Source: Glaciimonas sp. CA11.2 (lineage in GTDB: Bacteria; Pseudomonadota; Gammaproteobacteria; Burkholderiales; Burkholderiaceae_D). From it: a stretch of DNA of 64,000 nt. The position numbers and the translations under genes were made by a program. Location: the NCBI RefSeq assembly GCF_034314045.1, contig NZ_JAVIWL010000001.1, positions 5,208,001-5,272,000 on the forward strand, in the 5' to 3' direction. Positions 7,828 to 15,816 of this stretch are shown here, one piece after another; within the stretch, counting starts at the first letter, position 1; every line of letters starts with the position of its first letter. Under the pieces are notes generated by a model that worked only from the letters and a program-made list of their open reading frames with translations, was not told the DNA's origin and did no database searches.

Positions 7828-10389
7828 TCAGCGACCATACCAATAACGTTTATGTTGCTGGCGATACTCCGTCACATCAAGCGTGCTGCCAAAATGTAAA
7901 AGTATTGCACCAGATTGATCATTGCGTACATTGCGAATACCTAATTGTTGATAACGTTCCAACACTTGCGCCTGAGGATGTCGAAATCGATTGCGATAAC
8001 CCATCTGAAAAATTGCCACAGACGGATTAACCTCTTGCAAAAATGCGCTGGTTGAAGAGGTTCCACTACCATGATGCGGTACGAGCAGCACTGTCGATTT
8101 TAAACGACCGGGCGCATTCGGCGTCATGACGCTATCGGTGGCAATCGCTCCTTTATCCTGTATCAATTGTCGCTCCTGCGCCTTCTCTATATCGCCGGGA
8201 AGCAGGATCGACAAGTCACCGTTGGTAATTTTGAGCGTGCAACTCATGGTATTCGCCTTGCCCGATTTTCGATCCTTACGTTCGTTATTTTCATAATTAT
8301 GCTTTGCAGGAAATAGCATATCAAACTGCACGCCATCCCAATTCCATGACTGTCCGTCCTGACACCGAGTGTGGCCCGGTGAGACAGCAACAATCCGATG
8401 ATCCGGGGATAAAGATGAGTACACACGATCAACCTCAATCGCCTTTATCACGGACATTGCACCGCCGGAATGATCGCTATCCGAGTGTGAAATCACCATC
8501 GTATCAATCGCGGTGATCCCTCTGGCCTTTAGATACGGCACGATAATCCTGCTACCGGCATCGGACTCAGGCGAGTAATAAGGCCCCGTGTCATAAAGCA
8601 AGCGATGCCCGGAAGTTTCAATCAGCAGGGCCATACCTTGCCCGACATCAAACGCAGTAACCGTCATCTCACCCTCCGCGGGCCGCGTTGCGGAGTGTAA
8701 CAATAACGGTAACCAGCCAATCAGGGCTAACCAGCGTAACGGCCAGCCGCGTGGCGCCAATAACCACAGCGTGGCAGCCATCGCGATAGCAAAAGTCCAC
8801 GCTGGCGGCAACGGCGCTTGCCAGACAGCCAGCGGAAAACTGCTGAGCCATGTCAATACTGTTGCCAGCCAATCCACCAGAATATGCGCCAGCGTTAATA
8901 CCCATCCCGATAAGGGTGCAGGCAACATACTGCCCATCAATGCCATCGGCGTCACTAACAGGCCAATCAACGGAATGGCAATGGCGTTCGCGAGCGGACT
9001 TATCAGGGATATTTGTCCAAACAAAAGGATCGTCATTGGCACTAATCCGATTGTCACGACATATTGGGTATAAGCGCCGTTTTTTATAGGATCGAGCCAC
9101 ACTCTGGCGGGAGTATTGGGAACCAAAGCGGACGCATCAATTAACTGCTTGGTGCGGCCAACGCTAGCATACAAAATCGTACCCACCGCGCCAAAAGATA
9201 GCCAGAATCCTGGAGAAAGTACCGCCCATGGATCGCGTAGCAATACCACCATTAGGGCGATACACAAAATATGAGAAACACTGGCAATCCGTCCGGTCCA
9301 GATGGCCAATGCGACCATCAATAACATATACAAGGTTCGCTGAGCAGGCAAGCCAAAGCCTGCCAATAATACGTACAACAAGGCCGCAGCCGCACCGGCT
9401 AATACTGCCGCTTTCTGGGCGGGTAGACGCAACGGTAAAGTGTTGCCGATAAAAAAAGACCGTCGCCATAACGCCGACATGATTGCGGCAAAAAGGCCCG
9501 CAATCATCGTGATATGAAGACCCGATATGGAAATCAGATGCCCCACGCCAGTACGATTAAAAATTAGCCAGTCGTTTTGATCTACGGCACGCTGATCACC
9601 GATGACCAATGCGACTAAAACACCGACATATTTCTTTTCTGGCAAAGCCGCCAAAATACGTTGGCGAACCCAACCGCGCACCGCTTCTACACAATGACCG
9701 AAAGTGAAGACAAAGCGGTCTAATTGACGGTTGTTTAGTGACACATCTACTGACGAATCAACAGTTTCATCTGCGCTTAAAGAGGATGCCTTGTCAGCGC
9801 GAACATAGCCTGTTGCACGCAAATTTTGTTCGAGCAACCAAACTTCGTAATCAAATCCGTGGGGATTGGCATTGCCATGTGGTCGTTTTAAGCGAACTGT
9901 CAGCCGCCAGCGTGCGCCGGGTTCAATCTGACCAATGTCGCCAATCTGAACGCCGTCATTGGCTTGTTGCTTTGGTTGATGATTGAATGGGCGATACCAA
10001 GACAGCGCCAATTGGGATGGTATCGTTGGTGTTACGCCCTTTTGCGGTAAAACTTTTTCGACCGCAAAGTTAAACCGCACACCTTGTTCAAAATGGGTCG
10101 GCAAACTCGCAATGGTACCGATCAATGTGACGTCCCGCCCTTCCCACTCGACCGGCAACTCCTGTCGCAGATAATAGTGCGCAAACAGCGCCGCCCAGCA
10201 AAAGCCAAGTAACGCACCGCAAACAATCAGCCCCGTTATTTTTATCAGTCTATGCCGAAGTATCCCTGCGACTAAGCCAGCAAGAGCCGCCAACAAGCAC
10301 ACAATACCGATGAGAAAAGCGGACGGCAATGCTGCTTGAGTCTGTAAAAAAACCACACCGATTAAGAAACCAAGAATGAAACTCCGCAC
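7828..10389 (-). CDS. comEC: ComEC/Rec2 family DNA-uptake channel
   Basis: This inner-membrane channel carries single-stranded DNA into the cytoplasm during natural transformation. The 853 residues run as N-terminal membrane helices plus an OB-like DUF4131 region (about 1-220), the Competence transmembrane domain (VGHLISISGLHITMIAGLF) and a C-terminal metallo-beta-lactamase-like domain with FDVGQG and SHSDSDHSGG. The start is GTG, six bases after the tatD stop, so translation is probably coupled to tatD. The tatD-comEC order is common in Burkholderiales. The gene is intact, which supports potential competence. No other com or pil gene lies in the window. Confidence 0.92.
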   Translation of the reverse strand: MRSFILGFLIGVVFLQTQAALPSAFLIGIVCLLAALAGLVAGILRHRLIKITGLIVCGALLGFCWAALFAHYYLRQELPVEWEGRDVTLIGTIASLPTHFEQGVRFNFAVEKVLPQKGVTPTIPSQLALSWYRPFNHQPKQQANDGVQIGDIGQIEPGARWRLTVRLKRPHGNANPHGFDYEVWLLEQNLRATGYVRADKASSLSADETVDSSVDVSLNNRQLDRFVFTFGHCVEAVRGWVRQRILAALPEKKYVGVLVALVIGDQRAVDQNDWLIFNRTGVGHLISISGLHITMIAGLFAAIMSALWRRSFFIGNTLPLRLPAQKAAVLAGAAAALLYVLLAGFGLPAQRTLYMLLMVALAIWTGRIASVSHILCIALMVVLLRDPWAVLSPGFWLSFGAVGTILYASVGRTKQLIDASALVPNTPARVWLDPIKNGAYTQYVVTIGLVPMTILLFGQISLISPLANAIAIPLIGLLVTPMALMGSMLPAPLSGWVLTLAHILVDWLATVLTWLSSFPLAVWQAPLPPAWTFAIAMAATLWLLAPRGWPLRWLALIGWLPLLLHSATRPAEGEMTVTAFDVGQGMALLIETSGHRLLYDTGPYYSPESDAGSRIIVPYLKARGITAIDTMVISHSDSDHSGGAMSVIKAIEVDRVYSSLSPDHRIVAVSPGHTRCQDGQSWNWDGVQFDMLFPAKHNYENNERKDRKSGKANTMSCTLKITNGDLSILLPGDIEKAQERQLIQDKGAIATDSVMTPNAPGRLKSTVLLVPHHGSGTSSTSAFLQEVNPSVAIFQMGYRNRFRHPQAQVLERYQQLGIRNVRNDQSGAILLHFGSTLDVTEYRQQHKRYWYGR

Positions 10390-10395
10390 CGGCGA

Positions 10396-11193
10396 CTACT
10401 TCAGCAGCGCAAGTCGTGGCAGCGCCGCGAGCGCGTTCGCGGTGGTTGCCTTGGCCAATTGCTCTGTTGTCATCCCGCGTAACTTTGCTAAAACTTCCGC
10501 AATCAAAGGAATTTGCGCCGGTGCATTCTTCTGTGGATGCAACCACGCTGGCGACATGTCCGGCGCATCGGTTTCGAGCACCAGTGCGGTCAGCGGCAAC
10601 TCGGCCGCCAACCGTCGAATCTGCAAGGCGCGTGTAAACGTCATCGCCCCGCCAAACCCTAGCTTAAAATGTAGTTCGATAAAGGCTTCAGCTTGTTGAA
10701 AGCTACCGTTGAAGGCATGCGCGATACCGCCTCTTACTTTGATCCTACGCAAGTATTTTAACAACGTATCCTGAGAGCGCCGTACGTGCAACAAAACCGG
10801 CAAGTCGAATTCACGGGCAAGTTTTAATTGTTCGACGTAAAAATGTTCCTGCTTTGCGCGCAGCACGCCTTCGCCCAAACCCGGAACGAAGAAATCGAGC
10901 CCTATTTCACCAATCGCGACAAATAAAGGATCATCCATCGCCAGTTTGATCGCTGCCCGTAGCGCTAATAAATCGGATTCTTCGGCCTGAGGAACAAAAA
11001 TAGGATGAATGCCAAGCGCGTAGGTGCAATTTGATTGCTCAGCCGCAATGGCCGCTACGGTGGCAAAGTTTGCCCGTTCAACCGCAGGAATGACGATCCA
11101 CGAGACTTGATGCTGTAATGCCGCCTCGGCAAAGGTTGTCTGCTCGCCACCAAATTCGGCGGCGTCAAGATGACAGTGGGTATCGATCCACAT
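10396..11193 (-). CDS. TatD family metal-dependent hydrolase
   Basis: This is a TIM-barrel metal-dependent deoxyribonuclease/hydrolase. Metal ligands are visible in MWIDTHCHLD at the start, in GEIGLDFF (metal-bridging Glu), in LLHVRRS and IAHAFNGS (His) and in LETDAPDMSP (Asp). The length of 265 residues fits the family. I chose the ATG at 11193 over an upstream in-frame TTG because AGGA sits eight bases before it and the protein then starts right at the conserved motif. It is followed by comEC with a 6-base gap. Confidence 0.9.
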   Translation of the reverse strand: MWIDTHCHLDAAEFGGEQTTFAEAALQHQVSWIVIPAVERANFATVAAIAAEQSNCTYALGIHPIFVPQAEESDLLALRAAIKLAMDDPLFVAIGEIGLDFFVPGLGEGVLRAKQEHFYVEQLKLAREFDLPVLLHVRRSQDTLLKYLRRIKVRGGIAHAFNGSFQQAEAFIELHFKLGFGGAMTFTRALQIRRLAAELPLTALVLETDAPDMSPAWLHPQKNAPAQIPLIAEVLAKLRGMTTEQLAKATTANALAALPRLALLK

Positions 11194-11529
11194 GGGATGT
11201 GTCCTATAGAGCAATTTTTGATGGAGGTTTGCCAGCTATCTAGCGGGATTGGCAGATTAATATCGTAGCATGCGGTAATATCTGTCAACAGATCTAACAC
11301 CTGAGTATTAGGAAAATTAGGGAAATTACGCATATTACTAATTTTAGAGAATGCACGTGTTTCGCGTTTTTTACGCTTTACCCGAACGCTGATTCTTTCG
11401 CATTTTTATATGGCGTAAAAATATTCACCCGTCTTCCAACATGCCATTAGCCATATCAAACCATTCAGTGCGTCAGTTCCCCGCAATAGCCTGATAACAT
11501 GCTGATCGAAGAAAATTGAATTAAATCAG
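11194..11529. other. Divergent intergenic region, tatD / flavin reductase
   Basis: This stretch should hold the promoters of the minus-strand tatD-comEC unit and of the plus-strand flavin reductase gene. It is AT-rich near 11330-11420. I see no RNA gene and no clear operator. Confidence 0.4.
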
Positions 11530-12570
11530 ATGGATATACAAGAAACTACTCCGCTTGCGGATAACCAAACACTTGCAAAAATATTTGACCAGCGCGAATA
11601 TCGCAATGCATTAGGCACGTTCACCACCGGTGTGACCATCATTACCGCGTGCAACGACAGTGATCAGGGCGACGGCATCGAAAAGCGCGTTGGCATCACC
11701 GCAAATAGCTTTAATTCGGTTTCGCTCGATCCACCCCTGGTTTTATGGAGTCTGGCAAAATCATCAAGTAGCGCGCCGATATTCGAAACGGCTGAATACT
11801 GGGCCGTACATATCTTGTCGCACGATCAGGACGCTCTGGCAAACCGCTTTGCCAAGCGCGGCGTGGCTAAATTCGCCGGACTTGAAACCGAAAAAGGGCT
11901 AGGCGGCGTGCCGCTTCTGCCGGCCTGCACCACACGCATGCAATGCAAAACGGCCTATCGCTATGATGGCGGTGATCACATCATTATGGTTGGCGAAGTG
12001 ATGCACTTCGATCATTCCGATATTCCACCGCTTGTTTATCAGCGTGGCAGTTATGCCATCGCGACGCGCAAGGAACTGGCCGATGAAGCGGAAGCATTGA
12101 TCAAAGCAACGACAGGTGCACGTATTTTCAATACCAGCGCGATGAGCCATTTACTCGGTAGCGCTTACTTCCAGTTATACGGAAAACTACGTGAATATGG
12201 TGCGCAACAAGGTTTGAATGATACCGAATTTTTTGTACTCAATACGTTAGCTGCACGCGAAGGGCTGAGTATTGAAGAGTTCAACCGTCTATTCGCTTAC
12301 GCCGGTCATTCGCCGTTAATTATCGTGCTCGATGACATGACCGCGCGCGGGCTATTGCAGGCTGTGGCTGATCAAGGCGAGAAAAATGGCAGCGGTCTTT
12401 TCTACCTCACCGCGCTGGGCCGTGACCTAACGCAAAAAATTGCCGCAGCGGGATCGGAAATTGAGGCCGATATGATGGGGAAAATGGGTGCTGTTGATGC
12501 TATCGCTTTGCGCACATTGCTACGTCGCTTCATTAACATTCCTGATGATCCCGTCGAATTTGACGAATAA
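11530..12570 (+). CDS. Flavin reductase fused to a MarR-type winged-helix domain
   Basis: Residues about 18-185 form a flavin reductase-like (FMN-binding split barrel) domain with FTTGVTIITA, GITANSFNSVSLDPPLV and HILS. Residues about 200-340 form a MarR-like winged helix. The same layout is known in C1, the reductase of Acinetobacter p-hydroxyphenylacetate hydroxylase, where the MarR part binds the aromatic substrate and controls flavin reduction. By analogy this protein supplies reduced flavin to a two-component oxygenase in response to an aromatic effector. No oxygenase gene is nearby, so the partner and effector are unknown. A strong terminator follows, so it is transcribed alone. Confidence 0.88.
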   Translation: MDIQETTPLADNQTLAKIFDQREYRNALGTFTTGVTIITACNDSDQGDGIEKRVGITANSFNSVSLDPPLVLWSLAKSSSSAPIFETAEYWAVHILSHDQDALANRFAKRGVAKFAGLETEKGLGGVPLLPACTTRMQCKTAYRYDGGDHIIMVGEVMHFDHSDIPPLVYQRGSYAIATRKELADEAEALIKATTGARIFNTSAMSHLLGSAYFQLYGKLREYGAQQGLNDTEFFVLNTLAAREGLSIEEFNRLFAYAGHSPLIIVLDDMTARGLLQAVADQGEKNGSGLFYLTALGRDLTQKIAAAGSEIEADMMGKMGAVDAIALRTLLRRFINIPDDPVEFDE

Positions 12571-12625
12571 TCGCCATTTCAGTCGTCAGCAACCATCGCG
12601 GCGATCCTCTTATGATGGATCCCGC

Positions 12626-12667
12626 AGATAAGTTCTACAAACTATTTCTGCTGAACTTATCTTTTTT
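12626..12667 (+). terminator. Rho-independent terminator after the flavin reductase gene
   Basis: A 10-bp perfect stem, AGATAAGTTC/GAACTTATCT, with a 17-base loop is followed by a T-run. It ends the plus-strand transcript of the flavin reductase-MarR gene. Confidence 0.8.
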
Positions 12668-12710
12668 AACCGTCTAACAAATCTGGCTAAACCCTGCGAG
12701 CCGCACTCCG

Positions 12711-13517
12711 TCAATGATCCAGTGCAAGTCTTGCCACTTGCAAGACCTCTCCAGTCGTCGCATCCTGAACAAATGTCACTATTCCAAACTGATCAACCGG
12801 AACATCCCCTCCGATGCTATCGAGGGAGATGTTTTGCTGAATCTTTACCATGCCCGCTTTCAATGCAAACGGCCCCAACCAACGTCTTACAACAAACTCG
12901 TGATGGAGAGTAGCGCCGCCATTTTCGCCAGCGGCCACTTTTGACACTAACTTATTCTGATATACAGCAACAAAGGCATTTTGCGTTTGCTTAGGATCTG
13001 TTGTGGTGCTGGGACTAATAATGTCGCGGGCTATGGCAGTCAAATCATACGACCTTGGCCCCCGCGCCTCGTTTGAGGTCACCTTGATCATAATATCGAC
13101 AGGCGATGCTTGCGCGTTAATATGCTGAAGTGCGCTCTCGGCGGCACTCGCCGTACTCCACTTTCTGAGCTCACGCCCGCCTGCAAAGACCTCCGGCGTG
13201 TACACGACTTTGGTGTTGGCATAGTCGGCTAATGCTTGCTGGCGCAGTGTAAATGCATGATCACCGAATCGATCTTTCCAACCCAAACTATCCCAATAGT
13301 CGACGTGCAATGCCAATGGAATCACCATATCGGCGCTGACTTTTGAACCGATTTTAGCCAGCCATGCATCAGCGGGCGGGCAACTGTTACAGCCTTCGCT
13401 TGTGTAAAGTTCAACCAGCGCCACACGGTGAGCGGGACTTTTTGCGGTCAACTCAACTGCTTGCGCGGTGGATATCAAGCCACCGGACAGTACGGCTAAC
13501 AGCGCATATTTATGCAT
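12711..13517 (-). CDS. DUF1223 family exported thioredoxin-like protein
   Basis: The product starts with a signal peptide (MHKYALLAVLSGG... ending near AQA). It is followed by VALVELYTSEGCNSCPPADAW, whose CNSC is a CxxC motif in a thioredoxin-like context typical of DUF1223. The length of 268 residues fits. The function is not established. A periplasmic redox or envelope role is an inference from the CxxC motif and signal peptide. I chose the ATG at 13517 rather than the upstream in-frame start (13565) because it places the signal peptide at the N-terminus. Confidence 0.85.
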   Translation of the reverse strand: MHKYALLAVLSGGLISTAQAVELTAKSPAHRVALVELYTSEGCNSCPPADAWLAKIGSKVSADMVIPLALHVDYWDSLGWKDRFGDHAFTLRQQALADYANTKVVYTPEVFAGGRELRKWSTASAAESALQHINAQASPVDIMIKVTSNEARGPRSYDLTAIARDIISPSTTTDPKQTQNAFVAVYQNKLVSKVAAGENGGATLHHEFVVRRWLGPFALKAGMVKIQQNISLDSIGGDVPVDQFGIVTFVQDATTGEVLQVARLALDH

Positions 13518-13699
13518 GATTGAGATGACGTTAGAGATAGTAGAGGCAAACACGCGCAACTCCAAAAAGATGATGATGTCCTTTGGTCGCTGAGTTGGTT
13601 ACTTCCTTACAGACACCTCCTAAACATCTTTAATATTATCAATATAATAATATTAAAACGACAATCCCCGGTCACAATACCAATACACACATTTAAGGA

Positions 13700-14479
13700 T
13701 TATGAAACAGACGGAGCCCGATAGAGATTTACGACATCCCGATCCACCCGCACCAGGTTTTGTCCTGCATCGACAACAAACTCTGCACCATTGAAGGACG
13801 GACGCGTCAGCAATAAAATCGCCTCCGCAATATCAGACAGCGGCGCCACATACCCCAGCGGTGTTGAGCGCTCAGAGGAGTATTCAAAATCAGCTTGGGT
13901 CTGATCTCCGCTAGGCGTCATCAATCCAGGATAGAGGGCATTTACTCGCAGTACCGCACCACCAGATATGGCTAACATAGCGGTCATATTTCCTAGCGCA
14001 GCTTTCGCCACGGTATAACTAAAATCCTCAGGGTGGAAATTTGCGCGGACCTTTTGATCAACGACATTCACCACCACGCCTTGCTGACCACGTTGCTGGG
14101 CCTGCTGGAAAAAAGTTTGCGTGAGTAATAGTGGCGCACGGCAATTAATTTGCCAGGATCGCTCCAGATCCTCAAGTGCAAAATCAGCCAATGTGTCAGG
14201 AAAAAATATAGCAGCACAATTGACCAAGACATCAAGTCGCTCAAACGTGGCATAAGTGGCTAATATCATGGCCGACAATTCGACCGGATTAGATAGATCG
14301 GCGCGATGAGCGACGGCTTTATGTCCCGCTGCCTCAATCAACGCGACCGTCTCCTGCGCCTCAGCCTGCGAATTACCATAATGGACTACCACTGCATAGC
14401 CGGCCTGCGCAAAGCGCTCAGCAATCACACGACCGACGCGTTTGGCGGCGCCGGTTATCAGTACTACGGGTTGCGTCAT
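13700..14479 (-). CDS. Pteridine reductase-type short-chain dehydrogenase
   Basis: This 259-residue SDR uses NADPH. The cofactor motif is TGAAKRVG, the TGxxxRxG form typical of pteridine reductases (PTR1) and FolM rather than the usual TGxxxGxG. HY.NS.AEA and ADLSN near residues 33-64 also follow PTR1. The usual catalytic Ser is replaced by Asp141 (VVDQKV), with Tyr155 and Lys159 (YTVAK), again as in PTR1. It probably reduces a dihydropterin or quinonoid dihydropterin. It starts 13 bases after the stop of the pterin-4a-carbinolamine dehydratase gene, so the two form an operon. I used the ATG at 14479, because the frame upstream runs into the neighbour gene. Confidence 0.85.
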   Translation of the reverse strand: MTQPVVLITGAAKRVGRVIAERFAQAGYAVVVHYGNSQAEAQETVALIEAAGHKAVAHRADLSNPVELSAMILATYATFERLDVLVNCAAIFFPDTLADFALEDLERSWQINCRAPLLLTQTFFQQAQQRGQQGVVVNVVDQKVRANFHPEDFSYTVAKAALGNMTAMLAISGGAVLRVNALYPGLMTPSGDQTQADFEYSSERSTPLGYVAPLSDIAEAILLLTRPSFNGAEFVVDAGQNLVRVDRDVVNLYRAPSVS

Positions 14480-14492
14480 ATCGATGATCGTT

Positions 14493-14801
14493 CTAAATAG
14501 GTTTTTTATGCGTATTCGCGGCGGCGTGATCCATGAATTGCGCCATTCGCAAATCCAGTTCAGTGACGCCATTCGCATCGTGGGTTGCCAGTAGAACAAC
14601 TACACGATTATAAACATTCGACCACTCAGGGTGGTGATCCATTTTCTCTGCCAGCAAAGCGACTTGCGTCATAAATCCAAACGCAGCATTAAAGTCGGCA
14701 AACAGAAAAGTCCTTTGAATGGCATCCCGGTCTTTCACTGCAGACCATTCGGGAAGACTCTGCAGGGCCGTAACTGCGCCGATATGTGATGGTCGTGTCA
14801 T
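14493..14801 (-). CDS. phhB: Pterin-4a-carbinolamine dehydratase
   Basis: It dehydrates 4a-hydroxytetrahydropterin formed by aromatic amino acid hydroxylases and so starts pterin recycling. The 102-residue protein has the full signature: [16 protein letters not shown] with the catalytic His pair, then [13 protein letters not shown]. The usual partner, phenylalanine hydroxylase (phhA), is not in the window. The next gene encodes a pteridine reductase-type SDR, which would complete the recycling cycle. Confidence 0.92.
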   Translation of the reverse strand: MTRPSHIGAVTALQSLPEWSAVKDRDAIQRTFLFADFNAAFGFMTQVALLAEKMDHHPEWSNVYNRVVVLLATHDANGVTELDLRMAQFMDHAAANTHKKPI

Positions 14802-15132
14802 CGAATAATATCCATGTGTAAAACAGTAATTCTATCGTCAGAAGCGATACCGCGTCATCTGTCACGCCTACTACCTCGTTACTCCACGGTTGCATGTCAT
14901 CCAAGAACTATGCGTTATAGGACGAAAACTTTGCTAACCCGCGCCAATCTTCGATTGCGTACATCGACATCATTGAACGTCATTACTCTTTATTATTGGT
15001 CAATAAACAATTACCTATTATAGGTTGTGTCTAAACGTACGCTAAGACGTGACTTTGTAACGAGTTGAATCGTTGCTTGTGGCAAATATTTTTACGGGTA
15101 TAGTTTGCCTATATTCAACTTTTAGGGCACTT
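14802..15132. other. Divergent intergenic region upstream of phhB and the envelope protein
   Basis: It holds the start regions of two divergent units. A promoter for the plus-strand gene is proposed at 15077-15104. The short ORFs inside have unlikely composition. Nothing else stands out. Confidence 0.4.
15077..15104 (+). promoter_or_regulatory. Candidate sigma-70 promoter of the YXWGXW-like gene
   Basis: A -35-like TTGTGG and a -10 TATAGT are separated by 16 bases. The -10 lies about 30 bases before the ATG at 15133. This is a pattern match only. Confidence 0.45.
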
Positions 15133-15582
15133 ATGAAACGCTTCCTCTGCGCGGCAATGTTCGCCGCAATAAGCTGTACCGCGTTTATTTCAGCACAGGC
15201 AAACGCGCAGGTCGGGGTGAATATCATCATCGGCTCACAACCGCCGCCACCACGCTACGAACGCCTTCCACCACCGCGTGCAGGCTATATCTGGGCGCCA
15301 GGTTATTGGAACTGGGCTGGAGGTCGTCACGTGTGGCGACAAGGCTATTGGAACCGGGCACGTCCTGGTTATCAATATCAACGACCGCGCTGGGAGCAAG
15401 GTCGCGGCGGTTGGCAATTGAATCGTGGCGGCTGGGAACGAGGACATGGCGGTCGTCCCGATTATCGCGGCAATGGACGCCCAAATTACAACAATCATCG
15501 GGGTAACGGACGCCCGAACGGTGGGCGACATGACAACGGCAATCACGGCGGCCGAGACGATCACCGCGGCGGCAATCGCTAA
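15133..15582 (+). CDS. Exported YXWGXW-like repeat protein, Gly/Arg/Asn-rich
   Basis: The 149-residue product begins with a signal peptide (MKRFLCAAMFAAISC... to about NAQ). Two or three aromatic repeats of the YxWxPGYWxW type follow (IWAPGYWNWAGG, VWRQGYWNR). The tail is low-complexity and rich in Gly, Arg, Asn and His. Such proteins are common envelope components in Burkholderiales and have no firm function. The His/Arg-rich tail might bind metal or nucleic acid, but this is a guess. The ATG at 15133 puts the signal peptide first; the frame is open upstream to 15073. Confidence 0.8.
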   Translation: MKRFLCAAMFAAISCTAFISAQANAQVGVNIIIGSQPPPPRYERLPPPRAGYIWAPGYWNWAGGRHVWRQGYWNRARPGYQYQRPRWEQGRGGWQLNRGGWERGHGGRPDYRGNGRPNYNNHRGNGRPNGGRHDNGNHGGRDDHRGGNR

Positions 15583-15635
15583 CAAGCAGACTAAAAAATA
15601 GTCGGCATAGCAATGATGTGCACCATGAAGCAATG

Positions 15636-15672
15636 AAAAATCCTTTCTCGCAAATGCGACAAAGGATTTTTT
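15636..15672. terminator. Bidirectional Rho-independent terminator
   Basis: An 11-bp stem, AAAAATCCTTT/AAAGGATTTTT, encloses an inner TCGCA/TGCGA stem. The A and T tails serve both strands, so it can end the plus-strand YXWGXW-like gene and stop readthrough from the other side. Confidence 0.8.
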
Positions 15673-15816
15673 AAACGAACATCACGAACCTGATAATTAC
15701 CACTATTTTTTGTGCTTGGTTCTGGTCTGGATCGGAAGAATCAGCCACGTGCGGCATGACCGAACGCCCCTTCCACTTACCTCAAATCGTTCATCAATAT
15801 TACTAGCGTAGTGTCC

